Shown here: positions 45,800-55,855 of the stretch, one piece after another | Layout of the letters: the number at the start of each line of letters is the position of its first letter | Position numbering within the stretch: the stretch's first letter is position 1 | Assembly (NCBI GenBank): GCA_023053575.1 | Contig: JAKZAP010000006.1 | Coordinates: forward strand, 15,137,280-15,201,279 | DNA: 64,000 nucleotides | Reading direction: 5' to 3' | Source: Branchinecta lynchi | Taxonomy: Eukaryota; Arthropoda; Branchiopoda; Anostraca; Branchinectidae | The notes under the pieces: model-generated | Database searches by the model: none | What the model saw: the letters and a program-made list of their open reading frames with translations, nothing else | Told to the model about the DNA's origin: nothing | Program-made: the position numbers and the translations under genes

Positions 45800-45901
45800 A
45801 CAGGTTCCGTCAGAGAAAATTGGCAACACTGCCGGTATGAAATACCCAGTGTATTTGGAGTGGGTTTCTCTTACTAACGAGTGTTTTTTTTTGCTTTCTA
45901 G

Positions 45902-45999
45902 TAACCCCAGTCACTACTAGAAAGAAGCTTTCGCTGGCTAGAACACAGTCGAAGATTCTTTTGGTTGATACAAGGACACCACAGAATTCTGACGAAGAG
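45902..45999 (+). CDS. Unrecognised gene, exon C: basic segment then acidic end
   Basis: Acceptor TTTGCTTTCTAG, donor GAAGAG|gtaaga, 98 bp, phase 1 in and phase 0 out. G|TA from exon B gives Val. The frame reads VTPVTTRKKLSLARTQSK, then ILLVDTRTPQNSDEE. The exon is followed in phase by DEEELDGNG of exon D, forming an acidic SDEEDEEE stretch across the junction. No motif recognised. It lies 102 bp after a hAT-like MITE. Confidence 0.7.
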
Positions 46000-46325
46000 G
46001 TAAGAAGTGACAGCATATTGTCATTCATGTGTCCCCGAACGGTTTAATAGCTTTACGAATACTACTTGGATACGTTTTACTGTATTCCAGAGTGGAAAAG
46101 CGCCATGCATTTCCAAGATAGGATATTGTTGTCGTAAGCAGCTTTACTAAGTGGTACACACTGAAATAGCGAATACTAGCATTGAAGCTTTAAGGCGTTG
46201 TTCCTACTGTCGGAATTTCGCAAATGGGCCCGAAAAGTTAAAGCCGTGTCCTAAAATTTTTACAGCTTTGAGCTCATACAACTCCTAACATTTCTGACTT
46301 TGACAACGGATTGTTTTGGAAGCCG

Positions 46326-46648
46326 AGCAAAATAACACTAGGGAGTAGCGTAAAGACCTATGATTTCCATGGGTCTGAAATGGTCCCTACTCGTAGTGGC
46401 GCCACTGCGGTCGGTACATTAAAACGAGAAAAAAAAGAGACAAATTTCGGGTTTAGAAACATTTCTAGTATAGATAAGATGCGGCTGGCACACATCGGTG
46501 AAAAGGGGGAAGTTGCATCTTTTTGTTGCTGTGTTCGCAATATGAAGTTATCGGAGCCACCGTTGGTGCATGTCTGATTGAGTTTCAGTACGGACGTACT
46601 CTATCGCTAGTGTCGCTGCTATTCGCTGCTCCCTAGTGTTATTTTGCT
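46326..46648. mobile_element. MITE with 25-bp ends, AGGAGTAGCG family
   Basis: AGCAAAATAACACTAGGGAG.. (46326-46350) and its reverse complement at 46624-46648 differ at one base. Next to the right end is the GACACTAGCGATAGAG..GTACTGAAACTCAATCAG core (in reverse) seen at 14150 and 51235. No target duplication recognised. The open frame at 46311-46577 is repeat sequence. Confidence 0.8.
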
Positions 46649-48387
46649 ATGGTGGGAAGCCAACTAAAAATTTGAATATGGTGTATCTTTTTGCAGCACG
46701 AATTGTAGCGAATAATTTGGTTGACAAAAAAATAAGTCGAGTGAACTGGCGATCAACGGGGAAAGCAACTACTGGCACTCAGTTATAAAGCTGTGTGGCC
46801 CACAGGTTAATGGTTAACAGACAACACCAATTCTATGTTATTCGGAGGGTCAAAATAAGGAGTGAAGACACAGAACTGATTTTCTGTTTGGCGTGTTCAT
46901 TGGTATGGTCTCTTCCGGAAATTGGCGATGGCATAGCCTAGCATTAGTCAGACATTAAACAATAAATAATGTTAGATCCGAGATAAAAATTAGTATCAAA
47001 CGACATTTATTACTCTGTGATCCAAGGCGAGCGGTTCCTGAACCAAAGCAATCCTGAGTTATTGAAGCAGATCGACTTTGAAAAAATCCGGTTTGCACAA
47101 TTATATGAAGCTGTGTTTGGCAAGCGAACCAGGAGCTTGAAAGAAACGCTGAAAAATAACAATGTTCTTATACTGACAAAGATCTTTACTGAAGGACACA
47201 TTTCCTGTAAGTTGTGCCATAGTTCGTTCTTCTAACTTTCTGCCATTCTTGTTTGCTCGGATTCCACACTGTAGATCGAAGACAGCTAGACATCTAAAGC
47301 AAATCTAAGCTTTAGCATCTACATACAAATTAGCCGTCCTTAACTTAGCACGGGTTACCTGCTCGATTTACTTATACTTTGTTAGCGCGAAGGTCGGAAG
47401 AGCATAATATTTTTAGAACCGTTCTGCACACCATCTGCCGTTTTAAAAAACAAGCTGTGCCTGCAAGTGTTAACCGGTAGAGAGCGCAACGGCTAACTGA
47501 AGCCCAGTTTAATAAGAGAAATCAATTGATATATTAAGCTCACTATATAGGTATTCAGCTAAATGAGGCAGTTGATGTCGTAATGAAATAAAGAATGTTA
47601 ACAGGGAACAAAAAATTCGTCAGTACACCAACAAAACGAATTATCATTCAGTAATGATTAATAATAAGATACAGTAGCCTACTATTAATACAGAAAAAAA
47701 TAATTTTTGACGAGAAATGCCCTGAGACAAACGCTGGTATAAAAATATTTAAAAGCTGAATAGACGAATGTCCCGGATAGGGCAAAACGTGACTGTCAGC
47801 ATTTCTCTCTAACCGACGCACGGACGATAGAAGGGGAAGAGGGAATGGCTTACCGACGAAACGTCCCCCGGCGAAATGTACCCGTGACAAAACATCCCCA
47901 TGATAAAACGTCCCGTGTCAAAACGTCCCCGTGACAAAACATCCACAAGCATAGATTTTTAAGTTAACCTCGATCTTCAGGTGCATGATCGAGGTAAAAC
48001 AACTTCAGAGTGTGCATTCCAGATGTGGTAAAACAGGAACCATCGGACATAGGACCAGTTGATTCATAAATGTATTGTTTTCAGTTAAAATATGTCGTGT
48101 AATATGCCTTGCAACTTGCAATTGACTTGTAACTGATCAGTTCTAGGTCGTTTGAGCAACATGCACAATCTGAGTAGCACCAATATGCTGCTCAGAGAAA
48201 AGGGAAGCCCACTGTGGCTCAAAGAGAGTCAGACAAGGAAAAATGCACAAATAAGCATATTGCCGTCCTGCTGGTTAAAATAACATGGGACGCGAGGAAA
48301 TGAAAGCGGATGAAACGATTAGTTAGGTAGAGAGACAACAAAAGCGAGATCAATGAGTTAAATCGCAGCGTAAACTAACACACAAAA
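46649..48387. other. Intron with one unexplained open frame
   Basis: A plus-strand frame at 47017-47235 (ERFLNQSNPELLKQIDF, LKETLKNNNVLILTKIF) ends beside a donor-like T|gtaagt at 47208, but its upstream acceptor is poor and its phase does not fit the gene. It is left uncalled. At 47840-47945 a degenerate repeat of AAAACGTCCC(C/G)GTGAC occurs. Nothing else. Confidence 0.4.
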
Positions 48388-49035
48388 TAAGAGCTGAAAG
48401 CTCATATGGCACTTGTCAGAACAGTTAGCATGTTTGTCAGATACGGTTCGCAGTTCAAGGCTGGATCTCTCTCTGATTTCATTTCATCAGAAAATGGGCT
48501 TGATCTAGTAAATCTGAAGTGGTTATACCACTCATTGGCAACTGTGTCTTCCTCCAACGATGATCGGATCGGGGGAGAGACTATTTTTAAGCCAATCTGA
48601 TAGAGTCCCTAACATGCCTGCAAAGTTTCACGGTCATAGCACATTTGGAAGTGATAGTCGGAATTGTGGAAAACCCCCTCCAAATCCCCCCACTTGTGAC
48701 ACGATCCGGTCCTTTTCTTTCAATAATGTATCTACGACTTATGCTTGTTCTTCACTCCTAGTCCCCTCCCGATCTCTCGCTCTAAGCGTTTCACGAGATT
48801 CCCCCCCCCCAAGTTATCGGATCCGTTCCAGAATTAAAATTGACCATCTGAGACACTTGTTCTTGACACTTGACAAGTTTCATGCACGTCTGATCAACCG
48901 TTCCAAAGTTATGCATGTCACTAGAATCCGGATTCCCCATCCTTCAACTCCCCCATGATCATCGGATTGGAAAAGGAACTATTTTAAAGTCGACCAGGGA
49001 GAGCACCATGGTCCTAGTGTATGTGGAAGTACCCT
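48388..49035 (+). mobile_element. G-run family element, truncated
   Basis: Begins AATAAGAGCTGAAAGCTCATATGGCACTTG and runs through three to four modules with C-runs on this strand. It ends near GGAAGTACCCTAAGTTCC without the second hairpin. Confidence 0.6.
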
Positions 49036-49138
49036 AAGTTCCAACAACAGAGCGCCTTGGACAAATGAAAAAAAGCCGAGCTGCAGTAAGGACCATTTCC
49101 CCTCTAAAGCTTACATACTTTCGTCCTTTACTCTATTC

Positions 49139-49899
49139 CAGTGGTTCCCAACCGGTGGTACGCGTACCCCAAAGGGTACGCGAAGGAACCAAAATTGGTC
49201 TGTAGCTTCAAAACCTCGTCTTACTCGTTTATGTTTGCCGAAAGCCTAATATTAAAAGCAGATTACCACCAGCTAAAATTTATCTTAAGAGGCAAGGTAT
49301 TTTACTGACCGACACGTAATTTTACCAACGTTTTTTTTTTTTTTTAAATAACTGCTTTTACGAAAAATCGCGGCGCTTCGCGCAGACTCTTTTCTTTTTA
49401 ATCGTCTGGCCGACCTTTTTGGGGGGAGGGGTGTGGTCAACCTATGCGTGACGCCTTTGATTACAAGTCCTAGTGAAAGTCAGTGAACTAATGTTGATTC
49501 CAAAAAAGCTAGCCTACTGCCGTAAAATCTCTTCCTGTGTTTCAAGAAGACTCGAAGACGTTGCAAGTGATATTGTCGTTGAGGTTGCGAATTGAGCCAA
49601 CGAGAAAGTTTCCGATGCAACTTGATGAAAGCAAGGAGAACATCAGAACCAAACACAGAAACAAGCTGACTCTAAAAAAATATTGCCGTTCGTGAAGTCG
49701 AGCCGAGACTCGACAAAATTTTACTACAAAGCAGCCTATAGGGATTGTCTCATTGATTTTGTATATATTTCTACACATGTTTGTCTTATCATTTATGATG
49801 ACAAACATCGTCTTTTTCACGTTCTGAAAAAAAGGGGGTACGCAACCTTTTCGAACTTTCATTAGGAGTACGCAGCACGGAAAAGGTTGGGAGCCACTG
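49139..49899. mobile_element. hAT-like element, 761 bp, perfect 8-bp target duplication
   Basis: Starts CAGTGGTTCCCAACCGGTGG and ends GGTTGGGAGCCACTG, the CAGTGGTTCCCAAC-type terminus common to many hAT elements. CTCTATTC flanks both sides (49131-49138 and 49900-49907). No transposase is present; the open frame at 49542-49862 is unrelated to transposase. A second, truncated copy is at 58990-59451. Confidence 0.92.
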
Positions 49900-49925
49900 C
49901 TCTATTCGATATCTCCTGCTTTCAG

Positions 49926-50131
49926 GATGAAGAAGAACTTGATGGAAACGGTCGTCCTGCCCCGTTCAGGAACAGTGCGCTGAATGGCTATTTGGCCAAG
50001 AAGAAGAAGGCGAGAAAGGAATCAACCACCGAATACGATCCTCTTGCTGCCTTTTTCAGCCGGTATACTGTTAAACCTGCCGTTGTCACGCAGCGGATGG
50101 AAGTCGAAGAGCAAGAGCAGGTTGAAGTAAG
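49926..50131 (+). CDS. Unrecognised gene, exon D: acidic patch, Lys cluster
   Basis: Acceptor CTGCTTTCAG, donor GTAAG|gtaagc, 206 bp, phase 0 in and phase 2 out. The frame reads DEEELDGNGRPAPFRNSALNG, then YLAKKKKARKESTTEYDPL, then AAFFSRYTVKPAVVTQ, then RMEVEEQEQVEV. The KKKKARK cluster could be a nuclear localisation or a dibasic processing signal; the two readings conflict with and support the secreted model respectively, so location is open. The hAT insertion ends only 26 bp upstream, leaving just the short CTCTATTC..TTTCAG acceptor tract. Confidence 0.72.
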
Positions 50132-50454
50132 GTAAGCCTACTAGGACGAGCAAGGGATGATCGATAATCGCTAGCTGTTCTTAAAGGACCCCTCTTGCTT
50201 ATTCTGCCTTTTATAATATACCTAGCTCCCTTATGGAATTACAAGCTTCTAAAAGTCCCACCTTCCGCCATTGTTTCGTTTTGTGCCTATGAATGTTTAG
50301 CGGTTTTTTCGGCCGTGCCGAGTTTGCCCGTCACACAAAATAAAGTTTGCCAGAATCTTCAACGTCCAGTGACAATTCTTTCACATATAAGGATATGAGA
50401 ATCTTCTCTTTGTGACATTTTTTATTTGCGTGGTTTCCCTCTTTTTGCGCCCAG

Positions 50455-50530
50455 CCGCCGCGTTGAAGAGCAGGAAGGCTGGATAGAGTCGACAGGCGCT
50501 AAGAAGAAAATTGCTAAATTCGCGTGGAAA
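50455..50530 (+). CDS. Possible alternative exon of the unrecognised gene
   Basis: Acceptor TTTTTGCGCCCAG; C completes AG|C (Ser) from exon D. The frame reads RRVEEQEGWIESTGAKKKIA and KFAWK to AAA|gtaatg, or on to a TAA at 50597-50599. Composition matches its neighbours (Glu/Lys-rich), but its phase-0 exit does not fit exon F (53505). It would have to be an alternative last exon, or be joined to something unseen. Confidence 0.4.
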
Positions 50531-50624
50531 GTAATGGTATTTTCGAAAAAAATACTCATTCTGCTTAATACTTTTGGTGCCGATGTGGTTTTAATCTAAT
50601 CTGATAGTAAGTATAATCTGAATA

Positions 50625-50710
50625 GACTGAGTGACTAAGGCGTTGGACTTTGAACTGGGATGGCTGTGGGCTCTGATTTCGTATCCTCATCGTGGTGATC
50701 AACAATCGAC
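50625..50710 (+). repeat. tRNA-derived SINE-like fragment
   Basis: ACTGAGTGACTAAGGCGTTGGACTT resembles the D-arm/A-box and anticodon stem of a Ser/Leu-type tRNA, followed 20-30 bp later by a decayed B-box (GATTTCGTATCC). The stems do not close, so it is not a working tRNA gene. Confidence 0.5.
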
Positions 50711-50889
50711 AAACCATTGCAGTGGTGATGTGTAGGCGGGGTCGGTTTAGAGCTGGATGTTCCGCACCTGCACCCTTCCTTTTCTTTTGTCTGTTTTACT
50801 GTCCTTAGCGTAGTGGCCCCCTCCCATTGAATATGTTCCGCAACCCACTATTATTTTGCTTGTTCACTCGTTTTTACTTTGTACGGCAG

Positions 50890-51164
50890 TAGCCACAGCA
50901 GGCCGTCTTCTGTCCAGAGCAAAGCAAAAGGCAAAGTTTCACATGCAAACCATCAACGGCTCGCGCAGGCGCAGCACACTGCCCTCATCCAGCTGGGAGT
51001 AAAATGCGTGGTTGCGGGAAAACCATCCGACACTTCCCGTGCTGTACCCTAGATTTCTCTAGGTGCCCATTTATGGAGTTGACAACCTTTTCCATCCGGT
51101 GTGTTTGGAAAAAGCCTACATTTTTGCGAAAAGCGCGGGACACCAACAAAGTATTCGAGAAGTC
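50890..51164 (+). other. Two coding-looking segments separated by a possible 62-bp intron
   Basis: 50890-50998 reads SHSRPSSVQSKAKGKVSHA and NHQRLAQAQHTALIQLG. 51061-51164 reads VPIYGVDNLFHPVCLEKAYI and FAKSAGHQQSIRE. Between them GGA|gtaaaa..TTTCTCTAG could be a short phase-0 intron. The first segment accepts exon D's phase (AG|T). No donor of the right phase is seen after 51164, where a repeat (51174) begins, so this may be a disrupted gene fragment. Confidence 0.35.
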
Positions 51165-51173
51165 CAGAGCAAA

Positions 51174-51545
51174 GTAGCACTAGGGAGTAGCGCCAAGACT
51201 TAAAAAAAGTGACACACACTCGAATAGCAGCGACACTAGCACCACTATCGATAGAGAACGTCCCTACTGAAACTCAATCAGTCGTGCACCAGCGCTGGTT
51301 CCAAGAACTTCATGGGTAGGGCAAGAACTCTCCAGTTTCCACGATGTCTGCAGACCGCATCATAGCTTTACCAGATGTGTTTAAACCCGCAACTGTGTCT
51401 CGCTTTAAATGCAGCGCTTTAAATGAGACCCTACCAGAAACTTACAATGGCATTGCTAATGAAAGAAAATTCAAATCCCAGATTCAAGATGCGAAAAAAA
51501 ATTCTCTTTTCAACGACCTATTCGAGCATCAACGACAGCAGCAGT
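51174..51545 (+). repeat. Dispersed repeat (AGGAGTAGCG family), copy with open frame
   Basis: Begins AGCAAAGTAGCACTAGGGAG, one of the terminal repeats of 46326-46648, then the conserved core. From 51344 there is an ATG frame of 68 residues (MSADRIIALPDVFKPATVSR.., FNDLFEHQRQQQC). Copy 1 (14265-14360) carries a stop-riddled version of the same start. Confidence 0.6.
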
Positions 51546-51549
51546 GTTA

Positions 51550-53190
51550 AAAAATGAAATCTCAGCACCATAAATGGCCGAATCCGATCATGAAAGGATT
51601 CGAATCCGAATCCAGGGCTAGTTACGAATTCGAATCCACCATTTCATGCTGAGGATTCGAATCCGAACTTAACAAAAATCAGATCATGTACATTGGTTAT
51701 AGTTTAAAAATCAGAGGTGACAAAAAGCACTGATATCTAAAGTAATCAGATAACGTGATAAAGATGGTTGTTGGTGGGAATAAAAATGTTGGATTGCCGT
51801 GTGTAAAAATTGGGAAACGGAAACTGGAAGGATATAGACTAGTAATTTGAGGGGATTCGTAAGATTGAAGGTTTGGAATCCGATTTCGAATCCAGCCTGA
51901 CAAGCATAAGATTCGAATCCGGATCCTAGTGCGACCAAAGGGCAGAGATGGGTGAATCCAGCCATGAAATTGTTCGAATCCGAATCCAGGGCTAGGTAGG
52001 AATCCGATTCCAAACCCGAATCCACCCTTTCATGCTGAGGATTCGAATTCGGAATCCAATCTGACTTTTGAAAAATATTCAAACAATGTTTACAACGGAT
52101 ACGTCAGCTACGATTCTTCATCAGCGATATTTCGGCCCTTTTTGGCAAGGTTCCTCGTCAGGCTGTATTCCTCTGGCTCAACGTCGGGGAAGGAAGCAAA
52201 CCTGTAATAAATAACTGAAGCTTCTACCGACTGTAATTACCTTATTAAAGTAAATTATCTTCAAATACCACTATAATGAAAAACTAATCCTGAGATTTAA
52301 TTTTTGACACGGGCGCTGTTTTTGCTGCACGATTGGGGCGACGGCAGGAAACATTTGTTTCTGCATTTTGATCGACTTCGGTTTTGTTGTTAATAAGGGA
52401 CTGAGGCTTAAATTTTCTTCCTTTAATAACCCCGTTCCACGTTTCCGGAAACGTAGAACGAGGTTATTAATGAAATAATATTTAAGTTTTCAGCCCCTTA
52501 TTAACAAAAAAAACGAAGTTGACCACAATGCAGAAACAAACCTTTCCTGTCATCGCCCCAATCGTGCAGCAAAAACAGCGTCCGTGTCAAAAATTAAATC
52601 TTAGGATTAGTTTTTTCATTATAGTGGTATTTGAAGATAACTTACTTTAATAAGATAATTGTAGTCGGTAGAAGCTTCAGTTATTTATTACAGGTTTGTT
52701 TCCTTCCCCGACGTTGAACCAGAGGATTGACAGCCTGACGATGACCCTTGCCAAGAAGGGCCGAAATATCGCTGATGAAGAATCGTAGCTGACGTATCCG
52801 TTGTAAACACTGTTTGAATAAATGTTTCAAAGTCAGCTTGGGCTCAAAGAATATTTTTTTTTAATAAATCATGGGCATAGGTTACAGTTTAGAAATCAGA
52901 GGTGATAAAAAAGCACTGATGCCTAAAGCAAATGAGACGGTATGTAAACCTTATTTCCAGGTTTGCACGTTATAGTATGGGTCAGCACAGTACCTTAAGC
53001 ATAGTTGTAGAGATTGGGAAAAGATTAGAAATTGGACCGGATTCGTGATTCGAGATTTTGAATCCGAGTTCTAATCCGAATCCATCCTAACAATCCGAAA
53101 ATTTGAATCCGGACTCAAATCCAACCAAAAGGACGAAACCAAGATTAGAATCCGAACTTTGATTCACCCATCTCTGCTCAGTACTAGCTT
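51550..53190. repeat. GAATCCGAATCC-rich repeat split by a fold-back
   Basis: Motifs GATTCGAATCCGAATCCAGG and TTCATGCTGAGGATTCGAA recur at 51590-51670 and 51950-52050, and decayed at 53040-53170. The string GTTAAAAATCAGAGGTGA..AAAAAGCACTGAT occurs on both sides (51700 and 52900), showing a duplicated host repeat around the insertion at 52061-52837. Confidence 0.6.
52061..52837. mobile_element. 777-bp fold-back palindrome
   Basis: Two arms of about 388 bp meet at 52446/52447 (CACGTTTCC|GGAAACGT) with no spacer. The arms match closely: CATCAGCGATATTTCGGCCC against GGGCCGAAATATCGCTGATG, and CCACTATAATGAAAAACTAA against its complement at about 52612. Outer ends TTGTAAAC..GTTTGAATAAATGTTTCAAAG. 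Related sequence: 14905-15090, 53260-53345, 54935-55178. Confidence 0.88.
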
Positions 53191-53504
53191 CCCTTCAACA
53201 GTTTTAAGGAGTGAATCCGCAGAATAGGCTAGGAGCTTAATTTATTTATTGCAGGCTCGTTTCTCCCAGCTATAGCCGGAAGAGGACCCTTGCCAAGAAG
53301 GGCGGAAATATCCGTGAAGAATAACCCTGCTGACCTATCCGTTTTGCGTTATTTTTTATGTCTTTATGTCACAAGAAGAAATTATTTTAGAGGCTCAACG
53401 CTTTCTGTTGTGACACTGTCAACGTGTCTCGTAGTCTCTTACTTTTACTGATAGAAGGTCCGCTAGGCTACGCCACAAAACTTAAAATCCATTTTTTGTT
53501 GCAG

Positions 53505-53636
53505 CACAGCTAAGCCTGTTGAACAAGCTACGGGTCGCAATCTCCCTGGTCTTAAGAAATTTGGTTTTACTGGGAACGTTAAGAGACCCCTGTTGAAGCA
53601 AAATAGAGTAGGAGAAGCTGCTGGAGGTCCACTCAG
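53505..53636 (+). CDS. Unrecognised gene, exon F: basic segment
   Basis: Acceptor TTTTTTGTTGCAG, donor CTCAG|gtaagc, 132 bp, phase 2 in and out. The frame reads TAKPVEQATGRNLPGLKKFG, then FTGNVKRPLLKQNRVGEA, then AGGPL. AG|C from exon D gives Ser. The pattern LPGLKKFGF..KRP resembles exon G's KPSKFSKKFGKP, so the C-terminal half may be built of loosely repeated basic FxK/KFG blocks. Confidence 0.7.
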
Positions 53637-53884
53637 GTAAGCTGCTTCAGATACGATCACCTTTGGTGAGTCTTTCTGGTTACGTTATCACCTCTATAAC
53701 CGCCACTGTACCGTGGAAGGGGTCATGGAAGGGGTCGTGGAAGGTCATCTGTCTGTAGGCCTACCGTACGACAGATACGGTACACTGTAAAAGCTAGTAT
53801 CTTCACTGCGTGTGGCGCGAAGGAGTCTATAGGTTTTACCTTTGCAAGTTCACCTTCTGTTTATATTTTTCATGTTTACCTGGG

Positions 53885-54340
53885 GTTTCTTCATCATCAT
53901 CATCATTTTATTTGTAACCAGTCACTGAACAAAACTGGGCGAGGCCCAGATAAGACGGAGTAAAAAACAAGAAAAACGAAAGAGAAACAACGGAAAGGAA
54001 AAACATACTTCGATAACTAAGAACTCGGAACAAACAAAAAAGACCAAAGATGGAATGACTCCTGACATTCGGTAGAAAAATCACTAATGCGCTCCTCAAT
54101 AACTCCCGCTGGGTTTACCAATCGGTACTTTCTCTGCAGAAAAGAATTACTTGTCCACGCTGGCAGTCCCATCAAATACTTTGCAAATTTGAAGTAAAGG
54201 CGGTGAACTTGCTTCCTCTTACCACAATTAAAAAAAGACCAAACGGGAGCAAGAGCGAGTAGGTGAAGAACCGTTAGGCTATTATATAACTGAGATCGGT
54301 GTGCTCTACTCAGATACGAAAGCCGTTCGATTTCATCCAC
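53885..54340 (-). pseudogene. Non-LTR retrotransposon 3' fragment
   Basis: The minus-strand frame reads LSYLSRAHRSQLYNSLTVLH, FFNCGKRKQVHRLYFKFAKY, LMGLPAWTSNSFLQRKYRL, VNPAGVIEERISDFS. It is homologous to the fragment at 24236-24745 (WTS.RF..RYG..NPDEAI). A TCATCATCATCATCATT tract at 53892-53908 is a likely 3' simple-repeat tail on the opposite strand. Confidence 0.68.
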
Positions 54341-54549
54341 AAACGCAAATTAAGATACGGGCAAAGCAAATTTAAAGTCGAAGGCTATCTTTACCCGTAA
54401 CATGTTGGCCGTTTGCCTTTGCTTGCCCAGTTCCATGGAACACTTAGCGTCTTATGCAAATTAGCAACGGACAACGAGAAATAAAACGCTGCTAGTCTTG
54501 GGTGGGTTATGCTACCCCTCTGCAACTCGGGTTGTATGAGTGAGCACCA

Positions 54550-54852
54550 CCCGATGAAAAATTTGTACCCTGCGTAGTAGTATGGTAGTAGTACGAAAAC
54601 GTTGCATGTAATACTATGTAATAGCAAAGAATACTATCATTTAATGTGCCTCAGACTGGTCCAGTCTTATGTAGCAGTATCCAGTAGCATCCTGTCTTGC
54701 CATAGTAGCATCCAGTCTTGTTAATAATAGCATATAGTAGTATGCAGTAACACGGTAGCCTTGAAGTAGAAGCATGCAATAGCATCGTTAGTACTGCATG
54801 CAACTTTTTCGTGCTACTTCATAGTACTATTTGAGATAAATTTTTCATCGGG
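54550..54852 (+). mobile_element. MITE of the CCCGATGAAAAATTT family, most complete copy
   Basis: Inverted ends CCCGATGAAAAATTTGTA and ATAAATTTTTCATCGGG. The interior is full of TAGTAG/GTAGCA triplets and is longer than the 21880 copy by a CAGTATCCAGTAGCATCCTG block. No target duplication recognised. Confidence 0.85.
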
Positions 54853-54929
54853 CAGGGGCGGAACTACCATCCCAGCGTGGGGGGGGGGCAGAAATACTCC
54901 AACAATTTTATGTTTGTGCTGGCATAAAT

Positions 54930-55855
54930 ATTCTTTGAGCCCAAGCTGACTTTGAAACATTTATTCAAACAATGTTTACAACGGATACGTCAGCTAATAT
55001 TCTTCATCAGCGATATTTCGGCCCTTCTTGGCAAGGGTCCTCGTCAGGCTGTCAATCCTCTTGGTCGTTGTCGTCCCTCATTGATTACAGGTTTGTTTCC
55101 TTCCCCGACGTTGACCAAGAGGATTGACAGCCTGACGAGGACCCCCAAGAAGGGCCGAAATATCGCTGATGAAGAATAGTTTCAGTTCAGTTCAGTTTAT
55201 TTTACGACCCAAATACATTTAACTATGTTGCCAGTACCCGCCCCAAGAAAGGTACAAAAAAGCACTTGCAGTTGGGCGGGTACATAAAACTCATATCCTA
55301 ACTAATAATTAACTAGAAACAAAACATACCAGAAAAAAGCACTAAAACAAGAAATAATAACCAATCTCTCATCAACTCATTTATTAATAATAATGAGAAA
55401 AAAGAAAAATAAAAAGAAAAACAAGAAGAAAAAACTATGAACCTTGGCCTACCAAATACTTTTTCAGTTTATTTTTAAATAGCCCCAGGTGCTCAGCCGC
55501 CCGAATGCTCTCCGGAGCAGAGTTCCACACATTAGGCCCTGAAAATCTAGTAGGGAAGCCGGCCCTGGTTCCACTTCTATGCGGGACAACGAAGTCACTA
55601 GCATGACGTGTTTCATAATGATGCAAAGATCTATTGTCACTAAAATAATCACGAAAAACCTCTGGACTTGCATCACTCCAACATTGATAAGCAAAAATTC
55701 CGACTTGGTACTCCCGCAGCTGTCCTACATTAAGCACTTGCAATTTTTTGAAACAAGCTGCAGTGTTGACGTAGTAGTAGTAGTATTAGTAGTAGTAGCT
55801 GACGTAGTAGCTGACGTATCCGTTGTAAACATTGTTTGAATAAATGTTTGTCCTG
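54930..55855. mobile_element. Second fold-back element, split by a LINE tail
   Basis: Left arm 54930-55066 (GCCCAAGCTGACTTTGAAAC, CATCAGCGATATTTCGGCCC) pairs with 55107-55178 and then, after a 620-bp interruption, with 55798-55850 (GACGTATCCGTTGTAAACAT). The 40-bp spacer contains TTCCTTCCCCGACGTTGA. Confidence 0.75.
55179..55797 (-). pseudogene. LINE ORF2 C-terminal fragment inserted in the fold-back
   Basis: The minus-strand frame at 55743-55435 reads HHYETRHASDFVVPHRSGTR, FSGPNVWNSAPESIRAAEHL and FKNKLKKYLV. This is the HxYxTRxAxD..GPxxWNSxPxSIR..FKxxLKxYL tail found at the end of CR1/L2-type LINE proteins. A TTTCAGTTCAGTTCAG tract at 55178-55194 is its 3' pentamer tail on the other strand. 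The rest of the LINE is missing; the triplet GTAGTAGTA at 55770-55797 marks the other border. Confidence 0.75.

Noticed and set aside
46311..46577. 88-residue open frame between exons C and D
   Set aside because: It lies mostly within the MITE at 46326-46648 and, from the nearby TTTTACAG acceptor, the phase needed by the gene meets a TGA at once.
47017..47235. Possible exon with ERFLNQSNPELLKQ
   Set aside because: No good acceptor, and its exit phase would break the otherwise consistent exon C to exon D junction. Left as unexplained, not called.
55579..55839. 86-residue plus-strand open frame ending in Val/Asp repeats
   Set aside because: It is the reverse of the LINE C-terminal fragment plus the GTAGTAGTA tract.
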